The notes under the pieces are model-generated. The model saw nothing but the letters and a program-made list of their open reading frames with translations, did not search any database and was not told where the DNA came from. 64,000 bases of DNA, from NCBI RefSeq assembly GCF_027924565.1, contig NZ_AP027041.1, positions 1,116,001 to 1,180,000 on the forward strand, read 5' to 3'. The translations under genes and the position numbers were made by a program. Positions 42,493-51,414 of the stretch are shown here, one piece after another; position 1 is the stretch's first letter, and each line of letters begins with the position of its first letter. Source of the stretch: Lysobacter auxotrophicus (GTDB lineage Bacteria > Pseudomonadota > Gammaproteobacteria > Xanthomonadales > Xanthomonadaceae).

Positions 42493-43560
42493 ATGCATCG
42501 CAGGGAATTCCTCGGCACCGTGGTGGCATCGGCATTGGCAATGGCATTGCCGGCGTGCAGCGATCGCCGCCGTGCAGCAAATGACGGCGCCACGGTGATG
42601 ACGGTGCGCGGACCGATCGACGCCAACGCCATGGGCGTGACGCTGACGCACGAACACCTTTACGCCGACGTGCGCCCCTACGCCGAACAGCTCGCAAAAC
42701 CATTCCCCCCGGACGTGGATGCCGTCGTCGCGACGATGCTGCCGCACCTTCGCGCACTGCGCGACGCCGGCTGCCGCACGCTGGTCGATTGCACGGCGAC
42801 CACGCTGGGCCGCGATGCCGCGTTGATCCGGCGTCTGTCCGAAGCGAGCGGACTGCACATGCTGACCGTCACCGGCGCCTATCTCGCCGCCGGCGGTCGC
42901 TTCATCCCGCCCTACGTGATGCGCGAAACCGATGCGCAACTCGCGTCGCGCTGGATACGCGAATGGCGCGAGGGCATCGACGGCACCGGCGTGCGTCCAG
43001 GACTGATCAAACTCGGCATCGAGAACGACCCGCTGGCCGAACTCGACCGCAAGGTGCTGCGCGCGGCGGCACGCACGCACCTGGAAACCGGGCTGGCGAT
43101 CGCCGCCCACACCGGCCCATGGGGCGAGGTCGAACCCGGCCGCAACGCGCGATGCGCCTTCGCCCAGCTCGACACGCTGGAAGCCGCCGGGGTCGCTCCG
43201 TCGGCGTGGATCTGGGTGCATGCGCAGAACGAGGCGAGGGGCGAGCACCACGTGCAGGCAGGCAGGCGCGGTGCGTGGGTGTCGTTCGACGGCTTCCGCC
43301 CCGGTCAGGAACGCCAGTACGTGGAGATGCTAGGGCGCATGCGCGAGGCCGCGCAGCTCGAACGCGCACTGATCTCGCAGGACGCCGGCTGGTACAACGC
43401 GGGCCAGGCGGGCGGCGGCGAGTTCGCGCCGTACGATCCGCTGTTCACCGTGCTGGTGCCGGCGTTGCGCGGCAGCGGATTCGACGAGGACGCGATCGCG
43501 ACCCTGCTGGTCCGCAATCCGGCGCGTGCCTTCGCCATCGGCGTGCGGAAACGGGCGTGA
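42493..43560 (+). CDS. Phosphotriesterase-family hydrolase, exported lipoprotein
   Basis: The 355-residue protein has a Tat-like start (RREFLG) and a lipobox LPAC (Cys22). Phosphotriesterase-family metal residues are visible: HEH in VTLTHEHLYAD, the probable carboxylated Lys in PGLIKLG, His in AIAAHTG, His in WIWVHAQNE and Asp in ISQDAGW. Family members act on lactones or organophosphates; the substrate here is unknown. Confidence 0.85.
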   Translation: MHRREFLGTVVASALAMALPACSDRRRAANDGATVMTVRGPIDANAMGVTLTHEHLYADVRPYAEQLAKPFPPDVDAVVATMLPHLRALRDAGCRTLVDCTATTLGRDAALIRRLSEASGLHMLTVTGAYLAAGGRFIPPYVMRETDAQLASRWIREWREGIDGTGVRPGLIKLGIENDPLAELDRKVLRAAARTHLETGLAIAAHTGPWGEVEPGRNARCAFAQLDTLEAAGVAPSAWIWVHAQNEARGEHHVQAGRRGAWVSFDGFRPGQERQYVEMLGRMREAAQLERALISQDAGWYNAGQAGGGEFAPYDPLFTVLVPALRGSGFDEDAIATLLVRNPARAFAIGVRKRA

Positions 43561-43658
43561 TGTGCCGCAGTGCGCATCACGGCGGTCCATGCGGATGTCG
43601 ATAGGGAGCGGCCTCGTTCGTCGTTTAGTATCTCCGCAACCAGCGAACGGACGCCCTG

Positions 43659-45092
43659 ATGAGCACCGAACCGCAGTCCCCCACGGCCGCGATGCCGGCC
43701 GATGCCACGCATTCCCTCTGGTCCGAACTGCGCGACGCCATTCGTGGCACCAACGCCGACTACACGAAGATCCCGCTGCGCCGCGCGGTGTTCCTGCTCG
43801 CGGTGCCGATGGTGCTGGAACTGGTGCTCGAATCGACCTTCGCGGTGGTCGACATCTGGTTCGTCGCGAAGCTCGGGCCGTCCGCGGTGGCGACGGTCGG
43901 GCTGACCGAAACCTACCTGTTCCTGCTGTATTCCATCGCGATGGGCCTGGCGATGTCGGTCACGGCGGTCGTCGCGCGGCGCATCGGCGAGAACCGGCGC
44001 GAGGAGGCGGCGATCAGCGCGGTGCAGGCGATCTTCATCGCGCTGCTCGTGTCGGTGCCGTTCGCGGTGGTCGGCATCGTATGGGCGAAGGACCTGCTGC
44101 GCCTCATGGGCGCCGACGCGTGGAGCATCGAGCACGGGTACCGCTACACGCAGTGGATGCTCGGCGGCAACGCGATCATCCTGCTGCTGTTCGTGATCAA
44201 CGCGATCTTCCGCGGCGCCGGCGATGCGGCCATCGCGATGCGCGTGCTGTGGCTGGCGAACGGACTGAACATCGTGCTGTGCCCGCTGCTGATCTTCGGT
44301 TTCGGGCCGGTGCCGGCGCTGGGCATCGAAGGCGCGGCGATCGCGACCAACATCGGCCGCGGCGCGGGCGTCGCGTTGCAGCTCTACGTGCTGTTCCATG
44401 GGGGCAAGCACATTCGCGTGGCGTGGTCGCAGATCGCGGTGCAGGGCGCGGTGCTGTGGAACATCGTGCGCACCTCGCTGGGCGGCATCGGCCAGATGAT
44501 CGTGTCGATGACCTCGTGGATCTTCCTGATGCGCATCCTGTCCAGCATGGGCAGCGAAGCCGTGGCCGGCGCGACGATCGCCATCCGCATCATGATGTTC
44601 ACGCTGATGCCGGCGTGGGGCATGTCGAACGCGGCGGCCACGCTGGTCGGCCAGAACCTCGGTGCGCAGCACCCCGAGCGCGCCGAAGCGGCGGTGTGGC
44701 GTATCGGCTGGTACAACATGGCCTTCACGATGGCGATCTCGGTGGTGTTCTTCTTCTTCCACCACGATCTCATCGCGCTGTTCACCCGCGACGCGAAAGT
44801 CATCGACGTGGGCGGCGAATGGCTGCGGATCCTGTCGTATTCGTACTTCGTCTACGGCTGGTGGATGGTGTCGGTGCAGGCGTTCAACGGCGCGGGCGAT
44901 ACGATGACGCCGACGAAGATCAACGTGGTGTTCTTCTGGCTGATCCAGATCCCGCTCGCCTACGCGCTCGCGGTGTCGGCGGGCTGGAACGAGCTGGGCG
45001 TGTTCTGGGCGGTGTTCGTCTCCGAAACCTCGGTGGGCCTGTTCACGCTGTGGCTGTTCTCGCGCGGCAAGTGGAAGACGATGAAGGTGTGA
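43659..45092 (+). CDS. MATE family efflux transporter
   Basis: The 477-residue inner membrane protein has twelve predicted helices in two homologous halves, with AVPMVLELVLESTFAVVDIWFV in the first half and the matching GGIGQMIVSMTSWIFLMRIL in the second. MATE proteins export cationic drugs or metabolites using Na+ or H+ gradients. The acetyltransferase gene starts one base after the stop. Confidence 0.92.
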   Translation: MSTEPQSPTAAMPADATHSLWSELRDAIRGTNADYTKIPLRRAVFLLAVPMVLELVLESTFAVVDIWFVAKLGPSAVATVGLTETYLFLLYSIAMGLAMSVTAVVARRIGENRREEAAISAVQAIFIALLVSVPFAVVGIVWAKDLLRLMGADAWSIEHGYRYTQWMLGGNAIILLLFVINAIFRGAGDAAIAMRVLWLANGLNIVLCPLLIFGFGPVPALGIEGAAIATNIGRGAGVALQLYVLFHGGKHIRVAWSQIAVQGAVLWNIVRTSLGGIGQMIVSMTSWIFLMRILSSMGSEAVAGATIAIRIMMFTLMPAWGMSNAAATLVGQNLGAQHPERAEAAVWRIGWYNMAFTMAISVVFFFFHHDLIALFTRDAKVIDVGGEWLRILSYSYFVYGWWMVSVQAFNGAGDTMTPTKINVVFFWLIQIPLAYALAVSAGWNELGVFWAVFVSETSVGLFTLWLFSRGKWKTMKV

Positions 45093-45093
45093 C

Positions 45094-45774
45094 ATGACCG
45101 ACCACGTACTCGACAACCCGATCTGGGAAGCGCTGCAAAGCCGGCATCGCGATATCGCGCAGGCGAAGGGCGAGGCGGCGCGATATCCGTCGCAGGTGGC
45201 GCCGTTCCTTGGCGTGTCCGGCGACGCGGTGGACGTCGCCGATGCGCTGCCCGCGCTGATGGAGCCGGGCGAGACGACACTGTTGCTCGGCTGCATGCCG
45301 CAGGTGCCGGCCGGGTTCGAGGCGAAGCAGCTCGCCCTGCTCGCGCAGATGGTGTGCGAGCAGCCGGTCGAGGACACCGAAGGGCCGGAGATCATCGAAC
45401 TGGGCCAGGCGCATCGCGAGGACGTGCTCGCGCTCACCGCGCTGGTGTATCCGCATTACTTCCGGCCGCACACGATGCAGTTGGGACGCTATTTCGGCAT
45501 CTACCAGGACGGCCGGCTCGCCGCGATCATCGGCGAACGCATGGGCATGGACGACTGGCAGGAAATCAGCGCGGTGTGCACGCATCCGGATTTCCTCGGT
45601 CGCGGTTACGCGCGCCATCTCCTGACGATGCTCGGCAACGACACGCTCGCGCGCGGCCGTACGCCGTACCTGCATGTCGCGCACGAGAATGCGCGGGCCA
45701 AGGAGCTTTACCTGCGCAGCGGGTATCGGGTTCGCCGGGACATTCCGTTCTTCTCGTTGCGGCGCGCGGACTGA
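45094..45774 (+). CDS. GNAT family N-acetyltransferase
   Basis: This 226-residue protein has an FR47-type GNAT core in its second half: ISAVCTHPDFLGRGYARHLLTML (acetyl-CoA binding) and HVAHENARAKELYLRSGYRVRR. The substrate is unknown. The tight junction with the MATE gene suggests one operon, perhaps acetylation plus export of a compound. Confidence 0.88.
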   Translation: MTDHVLDNPIWEALQSRHRDIAQAKGEAARYPSQVAPFLGVSGDAVDVADALPALMEPGETTLLLGCMPQVPAGFEAKQLALLAQMVCEQPVEDTEGPEIIELGQAHREDVLALTALVYPHYFRPHTMQLGRYFGIYQDGRLAAIIGERMGMDDWQEISAVCTHPDFLGRGYARHLLTMLGNDTLARGRTPYLHVAHENARAKELYLRSGYRVRRDIPFFSLRRAD

Positions 45775-45844
45775 ACCGGGCGTTGTCACCCGGATGTCAC
45801 GAAATTGCAGCATCGTGGCGCGAACGAGATCCGAGGTCGTGCCG

Positions 45845-46372
45845 ATGAAGTCCGCGTTCCTGTCCGTCGCGTTGTTGCTGGCGCTGGCGACGCTCTCGCC
45901 GGATGCCGGCGCGCAGACGCCTTACGTCAGCATCGAGGAGCGACTGACGCCCGAGCAGCTGCGTTCGGTGGGGCTGACCGGCGAGCAGCTCGACAAGCTC
46001 AACCGCCTGCTGCGGCAGGCGCAGGACGGCGCGAGCGTCGCGACGCCTGTCTCGGCCGCGCCCGTTGCGAGGACGGCGAATCCCGTGCAGCCTCCTGCGG
46101 CGCGCGACGAACGCGGTCGCGATGAAGCCTCGCTCATCGGCTTCAACGACAAGCCGATCCAGAGCCGCCTGAAGGGTTCGATCAGCGGCTGGGAACCCGG
46201 CACGGTGTTCGAACTGGAGAACGGGCAGCAGTGGAAGGTGCTGAAGGGCGCGCTGAAGCTTCCCAGGACGCTGGACGCGCCCGGGATCGTCGTGGTGCCG
46301 GGCGTGGCGGGTCGCTGGTTCCTGCAGGTCGTGGACGGCATGCCGAAGGCGCGCGTTTACCGCATCGATTGA
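45845..46372 (+). CDS. Secreted protein of unknown function
   Basis: No family recognised. The 175-residue product has a signal peptide (DAGA-QTP), a short helical part (LTPEQLRSVGLTGEQLDKLNRLL), a Pro/Ala linker and a compact C-terminal domain (GSISGWEPGTVFELENGQQWKVLKG). ATG 45845 gives the signal peptide; longer in-frame starts do not. It is convergent with the cytochrome gene. Confidence 0.7.
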   Translation: MKSAFLSVALLLALATLSPDAGAQTPYVSIEERLTPEQLRSVGLTGEQLDKLNRLLRQAQDGASVATPVSAAPVARTANPVQPPAARDERGRDEASLIGFNDKPIQSRLKGSISGWEPGTVFELENGQQWKVLKGALKLPRTLDAPGIVVVPGVAGRWFLQVVDGMPKARVYRID

Positions 46373-46421
46373 TGCGCCGCGTCGCCTCGGTGCGGCTTCA
46401 CCGGGCGACAAGCGCAGGGTG

Positions 46422-47315
46422 CTACGAGCGCGTTTTACCTTCCGCCGGCGGCAGCGAACGCAGGTACGTCCAGACCGCGCGCAGCTCGACGTCCTGCATC
46501 GCGCTGTAGGACTTCCACGGCATCATGCGGTGCAGGTGGCGTCCGTCGGGGCGCTGGCCGGTGCGCATGAGGTGCAGGAAGTCGGTTTCTTTCCACGCCT
46601 GCAGACCGTTCGCATGCGGCGTGAGGTTCGCCGACGGCGGCGTTCCGGGTTCGAGCACGACACCGCCGGCGAAGTTCGAACCGTGGCAACCGGTGCACAC
46701 CTGGGCCACGTACTTGCCGTACGCGACGCTCACCGTCGCCGGCGGCGCGACGCGCTCGCGCGGCGAATGATCGACGCGTTCGGCCGGTACCAGCGGGAAC
46801 TTGCCGAACAGGTAGAGCACGCGCGCCAGCGGCCGCACCTGCGTGCGCCCGGGGTCCGTATCCAACAGCGGCAGCGTGCGCAGGTAGGCGACGATGGACG
46901 CGACGTCGTGGTCGTCCATGTCGGTGTAGTCGCCGGTGGGCATGATCACCAGCGGCGTGCCGTCGGGCCGCACGCCGTGCCGTATCGCGGCGGCGAGGCG
47001 GTCGTCGGTCCACGCCGGATCGCGCACGGTGCGGGTGAGGTTGCTCGGCACGATGCGGATGACGTTCGGCGCATCGACCAGCAGCTTGCCCGCGCCTTCG
47101 GCGCCGTGGCAGTCGGCGCAGCCGCGCGTGGCGTACAGATGGCGACCGTGATCGAGCGAGGCCGCGGCCATCGCATTGGTGAGCGGCGGATCCTGCACCG
47201 TCCAGGTGCGCGCCAACGCGCGTTCGCTCACGAACCAGGCCGTGCCGAGCACGCCCGCCACGAGCACCGCCACCACGACCACGCACCAACCCAGCCACTT
47301 CGCCAAACGCCGCAT
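46422..47315 (-). CDS. Membrane-anchored dihaem cytochrome c
   Basis: The 297-residue protein has an N-terminal membrane anchor (residues ~8-30) and two haem-binding motifs, CADCH and CTGCH, each followed by a cytochrome-c domain with a distal Met (PLVIMPTGDY and HRMMPWKSY). It probably passes electrons in the periplasm, for example between a dehydrogenase and the respiratory chain. No oxidase partner is adjacent. Confidence 0.9.
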   Translation of the reverse strand: MRRLAKWLGWCVVVVAVLVAGVLGTAWFVSERALARTWTVQDPPLTNAMAAASLDHGRHLYATRGCADCHGAEGAGKLLVDAPNVIRIVPSNLTRTVRDPAWTDDRLAAAIRHGVRPDGTPLVIMPTGDYTDMDDHDVASIVAYLRTLPLLDTDPGRTQVRPLARVLYLFGKFPLVPAERVDHSPRERVAPPATVSVAYGKYVAQVCTGCHGSNFAGGVVLEPGTPPSANLTPHANGLQAWKETDFLHLMRTGQRPDGRHLHRMMPWKSYSAMQDVELRAVWTYLRSLPPAEGKTRS

Positions 47316-47439
47316 TGCCCTGCACTCCGATGATTTGAAGACCGGATACGGGAAGAGTGGGCGGGGGAGGACAACGGGCGGTGCTGGCGTGGGATGAATG
47401 CGGGTGCGGGCTTCGCAGAAGGGGTTGCAGCCTTGTCAG

Positions 47440-47465
47440 GTCATTCCCGCCTTCGCGGGAATGAC
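47440..47465. repeat. Single REP-like palindrome
   Basis: GTCATTCCCGCC-TTCG... forms a perfect hairpin with its own inverse and ends GGGAATGAC. It is a degenerate relative of family A. Confidence 0.7.
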
Positions 47466-47477
47466 GATCAAAAGCGG

Positions 47478-48296
47478 CTACCCCGCGCTCGCCAGCCGAC
47501 GACACAGCGCCGCCGTGGCTTCATCCACCGGGAAGCAGCATTCGATCCGCAACTCCTCCAGCGTCACGTCGCGCGGCGTGCCGAAGGTGGTGATCGTCGA
47601 GAAGAAGCGCAGGCGGTGTTCGTCGCGACGCAGGACCGTGGTGAGCAGCGGCGTCGGCGCGGATTCGACGTCGCGCAGGCGCCAGCGCGCCGGCACGCCG
47701 GGGTAGGCGAGGACTTCGTCCAGCAACGCGCGCGCGGCGTGATCGGACGGCGCGGCGGCGACTTCGCCGTGCAGGTGGCGGATCAGGTCGCCGGCCACTT
47801 CCTCCCAGTTGTCGACGGCGCCGCGCAGGTCCTCCGGGTCGAAGATCTGCCGGATCATGTTCGTGTGCGCGCTCGCGCGACCGTGCATCACGAACGCGTT
47901 GACGCGCATCGCGGCCTCGTTCGCCATCAACACGTCCCAATGCCGGTTGAGCACGAACGCCGGGTATGGTTCCTGCTGGGCGAGGATGAATTCGATCGCG
48001 CGTCGCACCTGCGACAGCTCCGGCGTGGCGAGCGCGGTTTCCGGATAGCGTGGCGCGAATCCCGCGGCGACCAGCAGCGCATTGCGCTCGCGCAGCGGCA
48101 TGTCGAGCGCATCGGCCAGGCGCGCGACCATGTCGCGGCTGGGCTGCGCCTTGCCGGTTTCCACGCAGCTGAGGTGCCGCGGCGACACGCCCGCGTCGAG
48201 CGCGAGGTCCATCTGGCTCAGGCGACGGACGGCGCGCCATTCGCGCAGCAGCGCGCCCAGGCGGGAATCACGGATTGGCGCGGCGGCTCGGTCCAC
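47478..48296 (-). CDS. Helix-turn-helix regulator with MmyB-like ligand-binding domain
   Basis: The 272-residue protein has an XRE-type HTH (LGALLREWRAVRRLSQMDLALDAGVSPRHLSCVETGK) and a PAS-like MmyB C-terminal domain (PAFVLNRHWDVLMANEAAM). The GTG at 48296 is preferred; the ATG at 48332 is possible but overlaps a perfect 17-bp palindrome, a likely operator. It is divergent from the hydrolase gene. Confidence 0.82.
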   Translation of the reverse strand: MDRAAAPIRDSRLGALLREWRAVRRLSQMDLALDAGVSPRHLSCVETGKAQPSRDMVARLADALDMPLRERNALLVAAGFAPRYPETALATPELSQVRRAIEFILAQQEPYPAFVLNRHWDVLMANEAAMRVNAFVMHGRASAHTNMIRQIFDPEDLRGAVDNWEEVAGDLIRHLHGEVAAAPSDHAARALLDEVLAYPGVPARWRLRDVESAPTPLLTTVLRRDEHRLRFFSTITTFGTPRDVTLEELRIECCFPVDEATAALCRRLASAG

Positions 48297-48330
48297 GCGG
48301 CGAGCATACGGGGCGCACCGCAGCGGCACC

Positions 48331-48347
48331 ATGACCTGCCAGGTCAT
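48331..48347. promoter_or_regulatory. Perfect 17-bp operator-like palindrome
   Basis: ATGACCTGCCAGGTCAT is symmetric around one central C and lies between the divergent HTH regulator and hydrolase genes. An extra half-site CAGGTCAT is at 48433-48440, overlapping the hydrolase start. Confidence 0.65.
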
Positions 48348-48438
48348 GGCCGCATGACGTGGCGCTTCGTTGAGTGCATGACCCGCCGGGGGAATCATCC
48401 ATCCCCGACGCCGGGCGTTCCGGCGATGGAGGCAGGTC

Positions 48439-49404
48439 ATGCAGCGCAGGGATTTCCTGGGGATTGCGGCGGGGACGTTCGCGGCGGCCCTGTTCGAGTT
48501 CGACGCCGTCGCGGCCTCGCCTGTCGCGGCCACGACCGATGCCGACGACGCGGCTGCCTTCCTCAAGGCGCGCCGTTTCGTGCGGACGTCGGCGGGCGAG
48601 ATCGCGTACGTCGAGCGCGGGCAGGGCGAAGCGGCGCTGTTCCTGCACGGTTTCCCGCTCAACGGCTACCAGTGGCGCGGCGCGCTCGCGCGCCTTTCGC
48701 CGTACCGGCGCTGCATCGCGCCGGATTTCCTCGGCCTGGGCTACACGCGCGTCGCCGAAGGCCAGAGCCTCGCGCCCGACGCGCAGGTGCGCATGCTCGC
48801 CGAACTGCTCGACACGCTCGGCGTGACGCGCGTCGACGTCGTCGCCAACGACAGCGGCGGGCAGGCGGCGCAACTGTTCCTGGCGACCTATCCCGATCGC
48901 GTGCGCACCTTGCTGCTGACCAATTGCGATTCGGAAATCGAATGCCCACCGCCGGCGTTGCAGCAGGTCATCGCGTTGGCGAAGCAGGACCGGTTCGCGC
49001 AACAGTGGCTCGCACCGTGGCTGGCCGACAAGGCGCTGGCGCGATCGAAGGACGGACTGGGCGGGCAGACGTTCACGCATGCGTCCAATCCCGGCGACGA
49101 CGCCATCGACGTGTACCTCGGCCCGCTGGTGCGAAACGCGTCGCGCACGAACGCGTTCGCCGTGGCGCTGGAACGCAACTGGCTCGACGGCATCGGCCCG
49201 GCGCTGAAGGCCTCGCGCGCGCCGACGCGGATCGTGTGGGGAACCGGCGATCCGATCTTCACCGAGGCGGGCGCGACGCACCTGGACCGTGCGTTCGGCG
49301 CATCGCGCGGCGTGCGGCGCGTGGACGGCGCGAAGCTGTTCTTTCCGGAGGAATTCCCGGACCTCATCGCCGACGAGGCGCGGCGTCTGTGGGGCGTCGG
49401 TTGA
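48439..49404 (+). CDS. Exported alpha/beta hydrolase with Asp nucleophile (epoxide hydrolase/dehalogenase-like)
   Basis: The 321-residue protein has a Tat-type leader (RRDFLG). The oxyanion motif is LHGFPLNGYQW, and the nucleophile elbow reads ANDSGG, so the nucleophile is Asp, as in haloalkane dehalogenases and epoxide hydrolases. The acid is probably Asp in WGTGDPIFT. At the usual catalytic His site (GHF-type followed by EExP) the sequence is AKLFFPEEFP, with Leu instead of His. Its divergent partner is the HTH regulator and their shared palindrome suggests substrate-induced control. Confidence 0.85.
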   Translation: MQRRDFLGIAAGTFAAALFEFDAVAASPVAATTDADDAAAFLKARRFVRTSAGEIAYVERGQGEAALFLHGFPLNGYQWRGALARLSPYRRCIAPDFLGLGYTRVAEGQSLAPDAQVRMLAELLDTLGVTRVDVVANDSGGQAAQLFLATYPDRVRTLLLTNCDSEIECPPPALQQVIALAKQDRFAQQWLAPWLADKALARSKDGLGGQTFTHASNPGDDAIDVYLGPLVRNASRTNAFAVALERNWLDGIGPALKASRAPTRIVWGTGDPIFTEAGATHLDRAFGASRGVRRVDGAKLFFPEEFPDLIADEARRLWGVG

Positions 49405-49581
49405 CCGGCGCGGGGTCGGGCAGCCTCCCGGCTACGACCCCGACGGGCGGCTCCAGGCGGCCGATGATCGCCGTGCGAATCGCGGCGGCCTTCACGGATC
49501 GCCACGCCGGGCTCTGACACGCTGGCGGCCGCCCGCAGGCGCGCCGTTCCGGTGCGCCGCACACGGCCCCGGAGCGAGCGC

Positions 49582-51252
49582 ATGAAGCAGGCACGACTGG
49601 CAGTGACCTTCCTTCTGGCCGGCATGCTGGCGGCCTGCGGCGGCGGTGGCGGGAGCGACGACGACAACCCGTCCATCCCCGGTGCGCCGACCGATCGCGC
49701 GCCGATCTTCACCTCCGCCCCCGCGGCGACCGTGCCGGAGGGCACCGCCGGCGTGTTCTACACCGCCATCGCCAGCGACCCGGAAGGCAAGCCGGTGTCG
49801 TACACGCTCACCGGCGGCGCGGACATGTCGCGCTTCATCATGACCTCCGCCGGCGCGTTGCAATTCCTCTCGCCACCGGATTTCGAAGGCCCGACCGACG
49901 CCAACGCCGACAACGTCTACCTGGTCTCCATCACCGCCAGCGACGGCACGCAGACCGCGACGCTGCCGCTGTCGGTCACCGTCACCGACGTGACCGGCGC
50001 GACCCTGCGCGTGCGGCGCGTCGCCACGGGCATGGATTTCCCGATCTTCCTCGCGCCGGTGCCCGACAGCACCGGACGCGTGTTCGTGGTCGAACGCGCG
50101 GGATTGATCCGCCTGCTGTCGCCCGCCAATGGTGCGATCGCGGCGACGCCGTTCCTGGACGTCACGGGGCAGGTGTCGACCGATGGCGAGCGCGGGCTGC
50201 TCGGCTTCGCCACCGCGCCGGATTTCGCCACCAGCGGACGCTTCTACGTCTACCTGACCGTGCCCGACGGCACGATCGAAGTGCGCCGTTACCAGACCAT
50301 CGCCAACAACCGCGACCAGGCCGACCCCGCGAGCGGCGACGCGATCCTGCGCATCGCGCATCCGCGCAGCAACCACAACGGCGGATGGATCGGGTTCGGA
50401 CCCGACGGAATGCTGTACGTTGCCACCGGCGACGGCGGCGGCACGGGCGATCCGGACAACAACGGGCAGAATCGCGGGACGCTGCTGGGCAAGATCCTGC
50501 GCATCGATCCGTCGAGCGACGGCTTCCCGACCGACGCCAACCGGGACTACGCGATTCCCGCCGGCAACCCGTTCACCGCGCCGAATGCGCCCGAAGTGTG
50601 GGCGTACGGCCTGCGCAATCCGTTCCGCAACAGCTTCGATCCGCTCACCGGCCACCTCTACATCGGCGACGTGGGGCAGGGTGCGGTGGAAGAGATCGAC
50701 CTGGCGCGCGCCGGCGAGGCGGGCCTGAATTTCGGCTGGCCGATCATGGAAGGCACGCAGCCGTATCGCGGGCCAGCGAACACGCCGGGGCTGACGGCGC
50801 CGATCGCCGAATACAGCCACGGCACCGGTGCGCGCGAGGGCAGTTCGGTCACCGGCGGCGTGGTGTATCGCGGCCCGCTGGAATCGCTCGGCGGCGAATA
50901 CCTGTTCGGCGATTTCGTGCAGCCCAACCTGTGGTCGATCCAGACCGGCGTGATCCTGCAGGGCACGACCATCCCGTCCACCCGCTTCCGCCTGCGCAAC
51001 GCGGATTTCGCGCCGACTGCGGGCACCATCGACAACGTCGTCGCGTTCGGCACGGACTCCGCGAACAACGTGTACATCGTCGATTTCGACGGAGACATCT
51101 TCGTGATCGAGCCGGTGCCGGGCACGGGCGGCGGCGGCTTTTCCGCGGCCACGCTGGCAGCGCCGCAGCCGGTCTCGCAGGGGCTGTCGAAGGAAGAGGC
51201 GGCGCGTCTGGCGCGCCAGCTGGTTCGCGACAGCCTGATGCGCAGGCGATAA
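49582..51252 (+). CDS. PQQ-dependent sugar dehydrogenase-type lipoprotein with cadherin-like domain
   Basis: The 556-residue protein has a lipobox LAAC (Cys19) followed by a glycine run, a cadherin/Ig-like domain (~45-135, FTSAPAATVPEGTAGVFY) and a GSDH beta-propeller (GLLGFATAPDF, HNGGWIGFGPDGMLYVATGD, YGLRNPFRNSFDP, GDVGQGAVEEID). It may oxidise extracellular sugars with pyrroloquinoline quinone or have lost activity; PQQ genes are not in the window. Confidence 0.87.
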   Translation: MKQARLAVTFLLAGMLAACGGGGGSDDDNPSIPGAPTDRAPIFTSAPAATVPEGTAGVFYTAIASDPEGKPVSYTLTGGADMSRFIMTSAGALQFLSPPDFEGPTDANADNVYLVSITASDGTQTATLPLSVTVTDVTGATLRVRRVATGMDFPIFLAPVPDSTGRVFVVERAGLIRLLSPANGAIAATPFLDVTGQVSTDGERGLLGFATAPDFATSGRFYVYLTVPDGTIEVRRYQTIANNRDQADPASGDAILRIAHPRSNHNGGWIGFGPDGMLYVATGDGGGTGDPDNNGQNRGTLLGKILRIDPSSDGFPTDANRDYAIPAGNPFTAPNAPEVWAYGLRNPFRNSFDPLTGHLYIGDVGQGAVEEIDLARAGEAGLNFGWPIMEGTQPYRGPANTPGLTAPIAEYSHGTGAREGSSVTGGVVYRGPLESLGGEYLFGDFVQPNLWSIQTGVILQGTTIPSTRFRLRNADFAPTAGTIDNVVAFGTDSANNVYIVDFDGDIFVIEPVPGTGGGGFSAATLAAPQPVSQGLSKEEAARLARQLVRDSLMRRR

Positions 51253-51414
51253 GCGCGCGCCGCCAATGCGCGGCCGCGCGTGAATGCGCGAAGTGAATGG
51301 GGCCGGCGTGCGCGGCTGTGCGCACAGTCAGCACGCACGCCGTAAGCTGTGGGTTCGCGTCTTTCGCGCGCCCGTCCAGCTGCGGGCCGCGTCCCATCCG
51401 AGTTCGATTCCCGC

